DNA of 64,000 nt, taken from the NCBI GenBank assembly GCA_023213315.1, contig JAKCPI010003260.1, positions 160,932 through 224,931 of the forward strand, read 5' to 3'. Positions 23,250-33,960 of the stretch are shown piece by piece. Made by a program: the position numbers and the translations under genes. The stretch comes from Euborellia annulipes. Taxonomy: Eukaryota; Arthropoda; Insecta; Dermaptera; Anisolabididae. The notes beneath the pieces were generated by a model that did not search any database, was not told the DNA's origin, and saw nothing but the letters and a program-made list of their open reading frames with translations. The first letter of the stretch is position 1; the number at the start of each line of letters is the position of its first letter.

Positions 23250-23757
23250 CAGAGGAGTACCGAGGCAGTTGGAGGCCTGGGGCGGCACTAGAAGAGGTGG
23301 CCTTTATACATTTTTAACCAGAGGTGTAAGCTTCTAATGTATTTTTTTTTTGGGGGGGGGGGGGTGCTTATCTTGAAATATCCTTCACCTCCATACACAA
23401 AAATATTTTTAAAATACCGTATATCCCTGAACCCCAAGGGGTCAGAGCCTGTCAAAAAGAAATTTTCATTAAATTTTGTTTATTTTTTTTAACTAAATTT
23501 TTCGGTTTTCGTTTGAGCCCTGAGGGCCCCGGGGCCTCTCAAAGAGAAATTTTCATTAAATTTTGTTTTTATAAATATTTGGGGGCCTATGCTATCTAAA
23601 TTTTTCGGTTTTCATTTGAGCCCTGAGGGCCCCGGGGCCTCTCAAAGAGAAATTTTCATTAAATTTTGTTTTTATAAATATTTGGGGGCCTATGCTAACT
23701 AAATTTTTCGGCTCGGGGCCTGGGGCGGACCGCCCCCCCCCCCTCGGTACGCCACTG
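23250..23757. mobile_element. hAT-like element with internal ~103-bp tandem repeats
   Basis: The ends CAGAGGAGTACCGAG and CTCGGTACGCCACTG are imperfect inverses with a C-run beside the right end. The interior holds nearly three tandem units of about 103 bp (starting near 23493, 23596, 23698) containing GAGCCCTGAGGGCCCCGGGG. The flanks share CTTTTC but not a clean 8-bp duplication. The element at 62898-63159 carries related internal words. Confidence 0.6.
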
Positions 23758-24640
23758 GCTTTTCTCATTTTTTCTAGTAGTTTATTGGACAAATTTGAAA
23801 GTAGATATCAAATAAATAATAAAAAATTCTAATTATAAATAGGAGAGTGGTTTAAATGGCCTCCAAACTTTTTTTTTATTTTTATTATTTGTCCCTTAAT
23901 TTAATTTCCCTTTTTTTTAAAGAGTAGGGCCAGATAGTCTCCCCAAAGCTCTTCTTCAGTACCTTTGCGAACTCATTAATAATATAATTTTATTTATTTT
24001 ATTAATACACTGAAGAAGGAACCTATGACGATAAATAAATGGTGAATTGTTCTTTTGCTATTATTTCTATTATAAATTATTTAAATTTGTAACTTAAAAA
24101 AAGTTTAAATACTTTTAAGAATGAGGAAAATATAAAATGTTTTTTATGGCTCATTATACGATTAAATAAAAAAAGATACAATAGAGATCATCATTATAGG
24201 AAATTTAATTAAAAGTCCAAAAACTAAGCATAAAACATACTATAATTTATGTGATATTTGAGCTAAAATATTAAAGGAAAAAAAGGCAATTTGAATAAAA
24301 ATGTAAATGATGAATGGTTATTAGTATAGGAAAGATGCCTTTTCAAAATGAGAAACCTTCGACTCAAAGAGCATGATGAATTTTCAAAGATGAAATTGTT
24401 CCATATAGAATACAAAATTGTCTCATAGAAGAAGGGGAGGGGGGGGGGCACAACACAAAGATCTGGGCAGCTTTGATTTATGAGTAATTAGGGCGATTAG
24501 TCACTCCCAATTAGATTAATATGATTTACGTAAGCAAATTTTTGGCTTTTTTTAGACCCCAATTCTCCTTGCCAATAATAATTGTCTTCAAAAATCTCGA
24601 AATTTTTTTTTTAAGTCCGCCTCAACTCAATTCCAGCCAC
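23758..24640. other. Gene-free AT-rich stretch
   Basis: No convincing gene or repeat end. Around 23950 and 24005 there are short CTTCTTCAG/CTGAAGAAG words that could be a decayed hammerhead-type pair, but the cores are incomplete. Confidence 0.35.
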
Positions 24641-24895
24641 AAAATCATATCGCCTGCTGAAAATAATAGTGGCGAAAGTCCAAAATTCAACAATTCAAGA
24701 AAAGGCGTTTGAAAGTTTTATAAACATTTACATTTAAATAGCCGAGCAACAAATGAATAGCCAAGAATCAATAGCAAAGAATGGAAATAAATTTTTGCCA
24801 CTTTGGCACTTTAAAGAAAAAAAGTTTTAACGTCGTTTGGTAGGCTTAACTCAAAAATTGAGTTTTCAGACTTCGGACGCCTCTAATGAAATTAA
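24641..24895. mobile_element. MITE copy (family of 44638-45068)
   Basis: Starts ATATCGCCTGCTGAAAATAA and follows the 44.6-kb element through GTGGCGAAAGTCC, AAGGCGTTTGAAAG, TTAAATAGCCGAGCAACAAA and TTTTTGCCACTTTGGCAC. The right inverted end is degraded. Confidence 0.7.
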
Positions 24896-25901
24896 AAAAA
24901 TAAATAAATATCTCTAGCAAGATATTTTAAATTATGATTATATAATCAAAAAATGTATGAAAACAAAAATGATAAAAAAATGTTATTTAAGCAACTATGA
25001 AATTTCATACTTAAAAATAATCTCAATTTGATCAACGTCTGTATACTGGTATATCAGATTAATATGATTTGTAATGAGATATTTATGTATTCAGCTCTAA
25101 ATATATCTTTGTCATTTGACGGCCATATCAGTTAATTTGATCTTATCATCAGTTAGTTTCAGGTGAGAAAGATAAAATAAAAGTTCGATGCACTTGTTAT
25201 TCAAATGGAACTTTAATTTGATCGAAGACCTGAGTGACAAGCCATCAGGTCTGGCAGTTCGTTAAGACCTGATATTTGGACCTAAGGACATTTGGATCCT
25301 CTCCCTTTGCTTCTTCTTTTTTTCAAATGATTTGTGTTTTAGTTTACCCCGAAGGGATCCTACTGAATCGAAGATTGAACAGAGGGGAGAAAAGACTTCC
25401 CAGAAGAACCAGAATCCCAAGGAAGGATGCTGAGAGGAACCAATTATCGGCAATCGATATCCCCAGGCTCTCAAATACTCCATGCATATATTTCGGTAAA
25501 TTGCCAAACCAATCAGCTTACTGTGTTTTTATTCAAGTATTTAAATAAGTGGATCTATAATTGCTCACATTGCTATTATCAAAATCTGTTAAATGAAAAA
25601 AAAAAACAATAGAAATTCAAAGTGGATGTGATGAGTTATCAAAATACAAGTAAAATTATTGATAGAGAAAAAGTCAATTCATAGACGTTGTATTCTTAAG
25701 AATTCGACAAGTATTTAATTTGGCCCTTCAAACTTACAATTGTTAGTTGAAAATAATAAAAAAAGAAGCTAATTCAATTAGAAGATTTTCTCCCTAGCTT
25801 AGAGCAGAGGCAGATATGTTGCTTTATGAGCTAAGAGGCGTGACCTGAGAAGTAAAAGTTATAATAAGCTACGAATTTATTTAAATTAGTCAGGTGCCTT
25901 C
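24896..25901. other. Spacer with one exon-like GC-richer block
   Basis: The block at about 25350-25497 is near 50% G+C. It follows GTGTTTTAG and ends at TTCG|GTAAAT with one frame open throughout (YPEGILLNRRLNRGEKRLPR...). No domain is recognised. It could be an exon, a UTR or unique non-coding DNA. The rest is AT-rich with no signal. Confidence 0.25.
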
Positions 25902-25990
25902 GGGCTTGGCGTAGTGGCTAGCGTGCTGGCCTTTTATACTAAGGGTCGCGGGTTCAGATCCCAGGCAATCCTATGATTTTATTTAAGCAA
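25902..25990 (+). repeat. SINE-A tRNA-like head
   Basis: GGGCTTGGCGTAGTGGCTAG contains a pol III A box (TGGCGTAGTGG). GGGTTCAGATCCC is the B box. The element stops soon after TGATTTTATTTAAG. It is a SINE head rather than a functional tRNA, because the acceptor stem does not close. Confidence 0.8.
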
Positions 25991-28137
25991 AAGTAGCATC
26001 TTAACAAAATATCCCGGTAGGAGGTTGTGAATTTTTGTGACTATGTGTAATTTTGATCTTTTTTCCCTGAACATGGTTTTGTAACGCTTTGAGTAACATA
26101 AATCGAACTTGCTCTATCATAAAATGTCATGGAAAGATTTTAAATTAATATTTTTGGATTTATTTTTAAAGTCTGAAATTATTTAACTTCTCATATTAAT
26201 TGGTAGCCAAAACAATTTTAACAAATTTTATCACTCAGAACGGAAACCAAACCAGTGACTCTGAACACAATCAAAGACCTCCGAGTCAAAGAGCGACCAG
26301 AAAAAATGATATTAATCAACTCGATAATTTTGATGAAATTTTTCACTAAATTTTGGTTCAGACCTACTCCTGTTTTTTAGTTTTATAGTTTCAAACAGAA
26401 ATAAATAAAATGAAAAGGTTCAATAGTGACCACATCAGTTTATTTGTTTGGTTGAATATAGCCTATATCTTGAATTCTATCAAGAATAGCAATGAAAAAA
26501 AGTTACTAAAGAAGAAGAATTAAAGAAAAAAAAAGAAAAAAAAAACAAGTAAAATAACTTGAAAATACAGTACAAAGGAATTAACTTGATTAAAACGAAG
26601 ATAAATTAATTTGTTAATTTAATTTAAGTATGTTGAAGAAATTGAATGTTCTGTTTACTTTGAAATTGAAAAAGAATGAGAAATTGCGTCCAAGCCATAG
26701 AGATCCAAGCGGATGGCGTTTTCAACAACACAATTTGCTATCAGTGAAGAGTCAATTAAAAATATTATGAGAGTAAACGCAAAAACAATTTCTCAATTTA
26801 GATTCATCAATGCAAATTAAATAATATCAAATAAATTTACAATAAAAACAAATTGAGAGGTTAAATTGGGGAATATGTTTTAAGAGTAATCAAAAACTAC
26901 AAATAGGAATAAAAACTTACACTAACAAGTGCGTAATTAAATGATTTATTTTTTGATAAAATTTAAAATCAAAAAAATAGAGAAATTTTTTTTGATCTTT
27001 TGTGTAAATATTTTGGCTTTAATAAAATAATGACATCCTCAATGAAGTAATAGTGTTTTTACACAAAATTATTTGAAATTTGAAAAAAAAAATAAATAAA
27101 TAAAATAATGATATCTTATGAACATGTTATATTTAGCTTGAAAAAAATTCCCAAATTCGAATAATCATAAAAATAATATCATTATTCAATATAATATTTT
27201 TTCAACATTGTAAATATTTACTTATTGTACATTTTTTTATATTTTTCATGTTTCCCATAAAATTTTTTTTTTAATATTTGACAAATTAGATGAAATGTCT
27301 GTTGTTTTTGTCTGTTAGCTCTTGGATTTTTTGGAAAGTTAGGAAAAAGCCCACGGCCCTTGGGATAGGAGAGAAAGAACAAAATACTAAGGCCCTTGTC
27401 TACCTGTCGACCCTTAGACCCTCTTGTGAGGCTAAAGGGAAGAAAAAAAGGTGGGCCAAGGAGAGCAGGTTTCTTTTTTTTTTTTTTCTCTTTCTCTCTC
27501 TCAAGGGAAAAGGGTCACTTGCCTCAGGCAAATAGACACCCACACAAAGGGACCCTTTTAGAGTGGCTCCATGTGTGTGGGTAAAAGGGTCCTTTGTTTG
27601 TATGAAAGAATCGACAGACAGACGTTATGTGAATGAATGACCTTGGGCAGAAGGGAAGAAGAGGAATAGTGGTTTATTCCCCCTCTTGTGAAGGTCAAAC
27701 AGACCAAATTCAACCTATCTTGTTTGTTCCTCTTTGGTATTTTCAAATTTTTGTCAACTAATGAGGTATTAATTTTTAATTCGAAGATAAAATCTATATT
27801 GAGTTTTATTCAATATCAATTGAAAGAGCACGATGACTGGAGTATACAAATAACAAAAGAAGAAATTATTTCAAAATCTATCTTTAAAAAATGATATAGC
27901 TATTCGAATTCGATATGTCTATTATTTTTGTTATATTAATTGCTTGGGATTGGAACTACACTTCTTTGGTTTTAAGATAAACAATATTGACATTTATCAC
28001 ACTAGCTTTAGCCTCTTGGCCACGGAGAGGGGGTTGAACCTAGAAAAATACAAGATGCGAAGGACTAATCCTTGGATTATGAAGAAGAGATTATAAGCTT
28101 ATATGGAAAACTTTCATAATTCAAAAAATTTGTTTTA
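25991..28137. other. Gene-free stretch
   Basis: AT-rich sequence with A-runs. A GC-richer part near 27320-27700 includes a CT-rich tract and an inverted repeat (27544-27597). Short frames here are not supported by composition or homology. Confidence 0.4.
27544..27597. other. Inverted repeat / hairpin
   Basis: ACAAAGGGACCCTTTTA and TAAAAGGGTCCTTTGT face each other across about 20 bp that itself contains a TGTGTGTGGGT complementary to the preceding ACCCACACA. It could form a branched hairpin. Function unknown. Confidence 0.55.
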
Positions 28138-28145
28138 CTCGGATA

Positions 28146-28371
28146 CAGTGGCGTATTCAGGGGGGGGCAGGGGGCCGGGCCCCCCCAAAGCCTTCTCCAA
28201 AACAAAAAAATACCTATTGTTTTCCCTAATGATATTTTTTTTTTTAAATAAATATTTTATTAACTCTCATAAATTCAAAAAATTTCTCCACTTTAAGTTT
28301 CTTGGTGAAGGGGGGGGGGGTTCATAAAACTTTTGCCCCCCCCCCAAGCAGAAATCCTGGCTACGCTACTG
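28146..28371. mobile_element. hAT-type MITE with perfect 8-bp TSD
   Basis: The ends CAGTGGCGTATTCAGG and CCTGGCTACGCTACTG sit next to long G and C runs. CTCGGATA is duplicated exactly at 28138-28145 and 28372-28379. Confidence 0.92.
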
Positions 28372-28693
28372 CTCGGATAAGTTTAAAATTATAAACAGAG
28401 CTATAGCATAGCTGGAGTATGGGGGGGGGGGGGAATTCGAACTTCCTCTCCTTATGACAATCTCAATAAATTAAAAAAAAAAATCTATAAAGAAAAATGT
28501 AATAGAGGAAGATATAGAGTGTTGGAATTTTAAATGTAAAAAAATTTGAAAATTGGGCCACTCATCATCATTTTATTTTGAAAATACACTCACAAGTCAG
28601 ATAAAATATTTATGAAATTAATATTAATATTAATAATAATTTTATTAATAGCATAAGTATTAAATAAAAATATTTGTTTTCTTATAAATTAAA

Positions 28694-28703
28694 GTTTATT
28701 TAT
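28694..28703 (-). terminator. Polyadenylation signals of the MADF-BESS gene
   Basis: The minus strand reads GAATAAATAAACTT about 100 bp past the stop codon at 28800, giving two overlapping AATAAA signals. Confidence 0.5.
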
Positions 28704-28799
28704 TCAAGGTACAATGTTCGGTCACTTCTTCAGGTATAAATACATTTTTTATGAATGGAAGGAAGGTTTAGGTTAAGCGGATTAATTCCTATATTTTTT

Positions 28800-29315
28800 T
28801 TAATTATTATCACTTGATGATGTGATCAGTCTACTTGTTCTGTTTAAACATTTCAGTTGACCCTCAAAAATAACATCGCCGATAAGCTTTTCTGCAAAAA
28901 TTCTTTGCTTTGGTTCCAAACGCCTAAGTTTATTAGCATAGTGTCTTCCCATTAATTCAAACTCATCCTCTTCTTTAAATTCACAATCATCCAGTTTTCT
29001 CTTTTTTGGGTTTGATACTTTTTTAAATTTCTGCTTTTTATTAGAACTTGTTGGAGAGTTACTCCGAAAACTATTTCTACTACTACTTCTACTATTACTA
29101 GAAGATTTGGAATGATATTCATCAAGATTAACATGTTCAAAACTTGTTTGTTGGTCATTTGCTGTTAAAATTGGTTTAAGTGCTTCAGTCTCTTCATTAA
29201 TGTTATTTTTTAGTGTAAGACCTGGGAAATCAGAACTAGTTTGTGCTGATGGATCACCAAAAGGGTCAAACGAGTGATCAATAATCTGAGATTGCGAGTG
29301 AGTTGTTTCCGAATC
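28800..29315 (-). CDS. MADF-BESS protein, exon 2 (BESS)
   Basis: The acceptor ATATTTTTGTTTTAG precedes GATTCGGAAAC. The exon is open in phase 0 to TAA and encodes residues 197-367. A Ser/Asn-rich linker (SSSNSRSSSRNSF), a basic KKRK stretch that could be a nuclear signal, and a BESS motif at about 313-350 (DEFELMGRHYANKLRRLEPK, QRIFAEKLIGDVIF) follow in order. BESS mediates self- and partner association of MADF proteins. Joining to exon 1 (35137-35724) across the 5.8-kb intron keeps the frame exactly. Confidence 0.85.
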   Translation of the reverse strand, partial: DSETTHSQSQIIDHSFDPFGDPSAQTSSDFPGLTLKNNINEETEALKPILTANDQQTSFEHVNLDEYHSKSSSNSRSSSRNSFRSNSPTSSNKKQKFKKVSNPKKRKLDDCEFKEEDEFELMGRHYANKLRRLEPKQRIFAEKLIGDVIFEGQLKCLNRTSRLITSSSDNN

Positions 29316-29422
29316 CTAAAACAAAAATATCAACTAAATTAACATATGCAGTGTTTGCTAGTTTTTACTTTAAAAAAACTGTAAAAAAGAAATTTCTCAA
29401 TATTTCAAAACAAGTTAAATGA

Positions 29423-29689
29423 CAGGGGCGTATATAGAAATTTTTTTCGGGGGGGGGGCCAAAACTCAAAAATTTTTCTGAGGAAAATTTTTTTTTAAGA
29501 AACTATACTTTTTTTCACACGAAATTTTTTGAGGAACATTTTTTCTATTGCGGAACCAAAGTTGTCCATCCTGCGGAAAAATTTGTTGTGCTGATGTCTG
29601 TATATCCCTATATATGTATATGTGTTTGGGAAATTTCGGGGGGGGGGGCCCGGGCCCCCGCCGCCCCCCCCCCCTTAAATACGCCCCTG
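29423..29689. mobile_element. hAT-type MITE with perfect 8-bp TSD
   Basis: The ends CAGGGGCGTATATAG and TAAATACGCCCCTG carry G and C runs. TTAAATGA is exact at 29415-29422 and 29690-29697. Its interior is nearly the same as the element at 48908-49134, so the two are sister copies. It lies in the MADF-BESS intron. Confidence 0.95.
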
Positions 29690-29953
29690 TTAAATGATAT
29701 ATAAGAAAATTCTCAAAAATGAAAAAAATTGGACTTTTTTTGGGCTCTCTACTTAAGGTAGCCAACGACCGTAAACGATCAAAAATGTTTGACAAATTTT
29801 ACGTATTTATCAAACATATTCATTCATCCAGCACCATCGCACAAGTTCAAACTTGTTTGAGAAAAATATTGCTGTGCGTTTCAGATTAGTACGACTTTTT
29901 ACTAGTTACTTTTTATCTTCAGTTTCTACTCAGTGCGCCTTCTGAGCGCTATA

Positions 29954-30140
29954 ATGTCTGCAGATGACGCATTTCTGGCATTGACTGGCTTAGCACTGTT
30001 CATTAAAAAAAGTAAAAGACGTTGGTCTAGAGAATGGTTGAAATTAAGACGAAATATTACGCACAAGAACCTGAAGTCTACGCTAATTTTCTAAGGATGG
30101 ATAAAAAAACATTTGAAGTTTTATTATCATTAATACGGAT
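29954..30140 (+). pseudogene. PIF transposase N-terminus of element A
   Basis: Starts MSADDAFLALTGLALFIKKS, then KRRWSREWLK. After one frameshift it continues as EVYANFLRMDKKTFEVLLSL, the conserved pre-catalytic helix region of PIF transposases. It then runs directly into the antisense end of the MADF exon, so the remaining transposase was deleted. Confidence 0.8.
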
Positions 30141-30449
30141 TAAAATGGAATTAATTGTTACTGAATTATTGTGTAGACTGCCTTCTTCTCCTTCATAAAG
30201 CATTTCGTTTATGAACTTCTCTGCCAGCCTCCTTTGTTGTGCAGACATTCGTTCTAGTTTAAAGGCCCAATTTTTCGCCATTACTTGATACTCATTTTCT
30301 GGTTTTTTAAAATGATCCATGGCTAAAGTCATTAGTTCGCGTTGTAAATGCTCCGTTTTCTTATTTTTTGATGTTGGTGTATGTGCTGAAGGGGGCCTTG
30401 GTGATTGGGTGGATATTGTTGGCTGCGGCCGTGATTGTGAAGGTGATTG
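30078..30449 (-). CDS. Element A MADF-BESS protein, exon 2
   Basis: The acceptor TGTTTCTAG precedes CAATCACCT. Open in phase 0, it encodes a proline-rich linker (PQPTISTQSPRPPSAHTPTS) and a BESS-like motif (YQVMAKNWAFKLERMSAQQR, RLAEKFINEMLYEG). The last about 27 residues are antisense of the transposase remnant and so are not original; the native stop was lost at the deletion junction. It joins in frame with exon 1 at 34297-34659. Confidence 0.7.
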   Translation of the reverse strand, partial: QSPSQSRPQPTISTQSPRPPSAHTPTSKNKKTEHLQRELMTLAMDHFKKPENEYQVMAKNWAFKLERMSAQQRRLAEKFINEMLYEGEEGSLHNNSVTINSILIRINDNKTSNVFLSILRKLA

Positions 30450-30464
30450 CTAGAAACAGAACAA

Positions 30465-31130
30465 CCATATTTAAAATATGCACTTGTGTTTTAATTACCC
30501 AGAACAGAAAAAAAATTGGAAGAAACTAGAAAAACAATTTGGGAATAATTTGAACTTTGATAATTGCATTGGATCAAATGATGGAAAATACATCACTTAA
30601 TCAAATTCCAGGAATTCGGCTCATATTACTAAAATTACAAAGGAACATAGTATTGTGCTTAAGAGTACAGCAAATGCAAATTATGAATTTGTTATGGTTG
30701 AAGTTGGTACAAATGGTAGAATCTCAGATGGAGGAGTAATTAAAAATAATCAATTTTTGAATTTGTTTGAAAATTCTCAATTAGGGATTCCACAGCCAAA
30801 GGAATTGCCAAAAACCTAAAAGAAAATGTCCTATGTGTTTATAGGAGATGAAGCTTTCCAGCTGCTTCCAAATTTTATGAAGACCTATAACAAACACGTT
30901 CTAAATGATGAACGAAGGATATTTAATTATCGTTTGTGCACGGAGAATAATTGAAAATGTTTTTGGCATTTATGCAAGTCTTTTGAAGGTTTTCCAAAAA
31001 TCTTTAAAATGTTCTCCTACAAAAGCAAGAACGATAGTTTTGTCGTGCTATCATTTACACAATTTACTTATGAAACAAAACCAATATATTCAACCGGGAG
31101 AGCAGGGGTGTAACTACAGTGATTAGTGAT
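30465..31130 (+). pseudogene. PIF transposase catalytic region, decayed
   Basis: Three frames together show the DDE core of a PIF/Harbinger nuclease: WKKLEKQFGNNLNFDNCIGS followed by NDGKYI (first D), YEFVMVEVGTNGRISDGGV (second D) and RRIIENVFGIYASLLKVFQK (E). A stop inside PKELPKT*KKM and at least one frameshift inactivate it. It lies within the MADF intron of element A, so it is either rearranged A sequence or a separate inserted PIF copy. A C-terminal tail (QIRDNFCEYFNNIGFVPLQ) resumes at 33525-33640 on the other side of element B. Confidence 0.85.
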
Positions 31131-31557
31131 TAGCTCCCTCACAGGTACAAGAATAACGCCCCCCCCTCCAAAAAAATTTCTTAATACTGCATAAAATCAG
31201 TTGTTATGTGGCCCGGATGTGATCAATTGAAACTGACAATTGCAATTGTAAATTTTAATTGAAGGGTACAAATGATGTAAGGAATAATTTTTGTGAGTAT
31301 TTTAACACTTCAGTACCATGGCAAGAACGGTGCTTGAATTAGTTGATAAATTAAATCTTGTTTCCATTGTATTTTATCACAATTATTGTTAAGCCGGGTC
31401 CACACTATGTAACAAAACAGGATACATAACAAGTTATGTAACAAATTTGTAGTACAACTTTGTTTTATAACTTGTTATAAAATAGTAGAGACATCCAGAC
31501 CATGTAACAAAACAAAATGAGTATGTGGGAGCTGTTATTTAAAATTTAGTATTTAAA

Positions 31558-31764
31558 ATGACCTCAAACGTAGAGGATGTGAATTTGGCAGCAGCAGCTT
31601 GCGTGATTTTACGTAGGCGGCGGGTAAATAAACAAAGATTTTGGGTACGGCCACCGTTAAGAGCTCGAGAAACATATAGTGGAACAACTCTTTTACAGGA
31701 TTTAGCAATGGATGAGATTGATCCATTGACAGGAGACAAACTACTATTGTACTGTGAAAACTGA
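31558..31764 (+). pseudogene. PIF transposase N-terminus of element C
   Basis: Encodes MTSNVEDVNLAAAACVILRR, RRVNKQRFWVRPPLRARETY and SGTTLLQDLAMDEI. RFWVRPxLxARxxYSGTxLLxDL is a signature of PIF/Harbinger transposase N-termini. The frame stops where an internal deletion removes the catalytic core. Confidence 0.88.
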
Positions 31765-32084
31765 ACTGATAATACTGTACTGTACGTAAGGATGCTTAAT
31801 TTATAATCTGATGAGTTGCGCATTTCTAAGCAAGCGATAAAACAATTGTGTTATTAACATAATGGCTCGGAATGTCTCATACGTCGCGCCAGCCAGACGA
31901 GCCGTTCTGAAATTCCACAAAGTTTACTTGACACCAGCCCATACACCCGGCTCTGTTGTCCAGTATTCACCAGTTGTTATCAAGTCGCAAACGCACAATG
32001 TTGCATATTATGAACACCTGCGTCACCTTCGTCAGTGACGCAAAAAATGTGAACGGGATGTGATCGATATAATGCAAGGGTACC

Positions 32085-32165
32085 AGAGTATTTCTTATAA
32101 ACCGGACTTTCATTACAACGGACTACCCTTAGCCCCCATTAGTCCGTTATAATGAGGTTCTACTG
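32085..32165 (-). mobile_element. Tigger-type element, solo end
   Basis: The inverse strand reads CAGTAGAACCTCATTATAAC, then GGACTAATGGGGGC, preceded by TA. CAGTAGAACCTC is a typical Tigger terminus. A second end was not located, so the piece inside element C may be truncated. Confidence 0.6.
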
Positions 32166-32188
32166 TATTTAAAATGTAGGGTAGTTAC

Positions 32189-32560
32189 CTGTGCTGTTTT
32201 GTTGTCACTAGCATCTTTTGTATCTTCTTCGGGAGATAGACCATCTTCAGTAGAATGCCGTGGCTCATTTTTGACTTTTAAAAATAAAAGCATTTTAAAA
32301 AATATCCACTTTGTTTTATATGGAGCATCAGCTCCATTGCCACTCTTCCCTTTTTTCAACTCCCGCTGGAACTGCCCAATAAGCTTACGCATTTTTTTTT
32401 CAACTTCACTTGAATCTGTTTTCAAGTCTGCACCTAGTTCAGTCCAAGCGTCGTGTTTTTTATTTCTGTTTTTGAAATCCATGAAGGTAGGATCCCATAA
32501 TACTCGATGTTCACGAAATAACTCAATTAAATGAGTGGTAAGTTCTTTCGACCATTCCAT
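32189..32560 (-). CDS. Element C MADF-domain protein, exon 1
   Basis: Starts MEWSKELTTHLIELFREHRV, then LWDPTFMDFKNRNKKHDAWT. Conserved MADF features follow: EVEKKMRKLIGQFQRELKK and the aromatic WIFFKMLLFL strand. The exon ends at CACAG|GTAACT in phase 0 after 124 codons. No BESS exon remains in the element. In PIF/Harbinger elements such Myb/MADF-like proteins bind transposon ends and help import transposase. This copy is intact over the MADF domain, but its second exon is lost. Confidence 0.82.
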
Positions 32561-32925
32561 CTTTTAAAAGAAATACGAATCAGTGTGTACAACGCGAGAG
32601 TTCGGGCAATACTGAATTCAAACGCCGCTGCGCTGGTGCTGCAGTAAATGTTTAATAACAAGTGTCGAGAAGTCGCGGCGTGTTATAAAACAAAGTTTTA
32701 TAACTTTCTTTGATCTTTACCGACACTTGATGGATAACATAAAACTTGTCATATAACAAGAAAATTGTATAACATTGTTATTTATAATATTTTTACTTGA
32801 ATTTCTCTAACAAGTTATAAAACTTTGTTATGTAACCTGTTTTGTTACATAGTGTGGACCCGGCTTTAAGGTTGTAGCTATGCCTTGAATGAAAATAAAT
32901 AATTCAATGAATAAATTTTACTCAC

Positions 32926-33297
32926 CTCTGAAGTTAGCGTTTCTGGCTTCACTTGATCTTTTATGAAAAGAAGTTCATTGTAGTACCACAAGGTAGGTTC
33001 TGGAATGTCATCAGCTGATGAAGCTGATAGCTTTTTTTTATCTATCTTCTGAAATTCCTTGTTAAAATTTGTTCGAAGAACATTAATTTTCTTTTTCAAT
33101 TTTTCCTCGGTAAAATCAGGTTTGTATTTTTTTAATACAGAAACTATGTTTTTTAAAGCTATATTTCTTTTATTTTTGTTAGCGTAATCTTTTGATTTGA
33201 CCTGCCATAGAGCAGGATAATCACGGTACAGAGATATTAAAAGCAAAACAAACTCCCGATCCTCGATCGGAATTACCTCATCAAATACGTCCGTCAT
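32926..33297 (-). CDS. Element B MADF-domain protein, exon 1
   Basis: Starts MTDVFDEVIPIEDREFVLLL, then ISLYRDYPALWQVKSKDYAN. The MADF pattern LWxxKSKDYxNKxKR...LKKKINVLRTNFNKE and PTLWYYNELLFIKDQ is clear. The exon closes at CAGAG|GTGAGT in phase 0 after 124 codons. The matching BESS exon is absent, apparently lost when the element was internally deleted and invaded by element C. Very similar in layout to the element A exon, so A and B belong to one subfamily. Confidence 0.85.
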
Positions 33298-33524
33298 CTT
33301 TGCTCTTTGGCGAGCAACTGACGAACCGATTGTCAGTTGCTAGTTACACCATCAATCGCTGCCATCAATGACTTTCATCAAAGCCCTTCAATCAATATTT
33401 CTATCAATCGCCGTCATTCAATGACAATCGCGTCAATTATCTCCAAGACGATCAATGAGTCGCATCAATAATATCATTGCCAATTGCAATTGTCAGTTTT
33501 ATTGATCGTCTCCGGGTGGCTTTA

Positions 33525-33640
33525 GAAATGCAACATTCTCAAGCTGGAAATAGTGTTTTACAAGCAAAACAAATCAGGGACAATTTTTGTGAATATTTTA
33601 ATAATATTGGTTTTGTTCCATTGCAAAAAAAGTAACAAAT
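33525..33640 (+). pseudogene. PIF transposase C-terminal tail
   Basis: Reads LEMQHSQAGNSVLQAKQIRD, then NFCEYFNNIGFVPLQKK and stop, matching the PIF transposase C-terminus (IRDxFxxYFNxxGxVPWQ). It continues the fragment at 30465-31130 from which element B separates it. Confidence 0.75.
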
Positions 33641-33744
33641 GTTTACAGTAATTCATCAACAATAGTATAATATTGTTGTATAATAATAATAATAATAAGG
33701 GTGTTTTATGGCTGGTGGAATTTTTATCAGGAATGAAAGTAAAA

Positions 33745-33960
33745 AGAAAAATGCAGCCAGGATTTTTTTTTTAAATATATATTTAACAGCTAACGTTTCG
33801 GCTTTCGTTAAAGCCATCTTCGGAGCTATAAAACAATGAAACAATTTTCTTTATTTATTTATTTATTTTTCATTATTTCTTATCTCCGAAGATGGCTTTA
33901 ACCAAAGCCGAAATGTCAGGTGTTAAATATTTTTCTTCTTACTTTCGATCCTGATTAATA
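33745..33960. repeat. Fold-back repeat with two opposed hammerhead-like motifs
   Basis: The minus strand (about 33789-33832) reads CCGAAGATGGCTTTAACG, then AAAGCCGAAACGTTAG. The plus strand (about 33880-33925) reads CCGAAGATGGCTTTAACC, then AAAGCCGAAATGTCAG. Each has a CYGAAGA box, a GGCTTT/AAAGCC stem II and a GAAA box. It starts beside AATGCAGCCAGGATT, the word that also borders the fold-backs at 21735 and 54728. Confidence 0.7.

Larger units (their letters stand above)
31392..32865. mobile_element. PIF/Harbinger element C
   Basis: The terminal inverted repeats start AGCCGGGTCCACACTATGTA (ACAAAACAGG follows) and match over about 60 bp. TTA is duplicated at 31389-31391 and 32866-32868. It carries a transposase N-terminus (plus) and a MADF exon (minus), with the catalytic core deleted. 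Clean ends and little decay make it the youngest in the stack. Confidence 0.93.
31207..33521. mobile_element. PIF/Harbinger element B
   Basis: The left end reads TGTGGCCCGGATGTGATCAA, then AACTGACAATTGCAATTG. The right end is its inverse (CAATTGCAATTGTCAGTTTT, then GATCGTCTCCGGGTGGCT). TTA duplicates flank it (31204-31206, 33522-33524). It splits the transposase pseudogene. It retains a transposase tail near 31266-31325 (FCEYFNTSVPWQE) and a MADF exon. The rest has been deleted or replaced by element C. Confidence 0.88.

Noticed and set aside
25902..25974. Functional tRNA gene
   Set aside because: A and B boxes are good, but the acceptor stem does not close and the same head recurs attached to SINE-A bodies.
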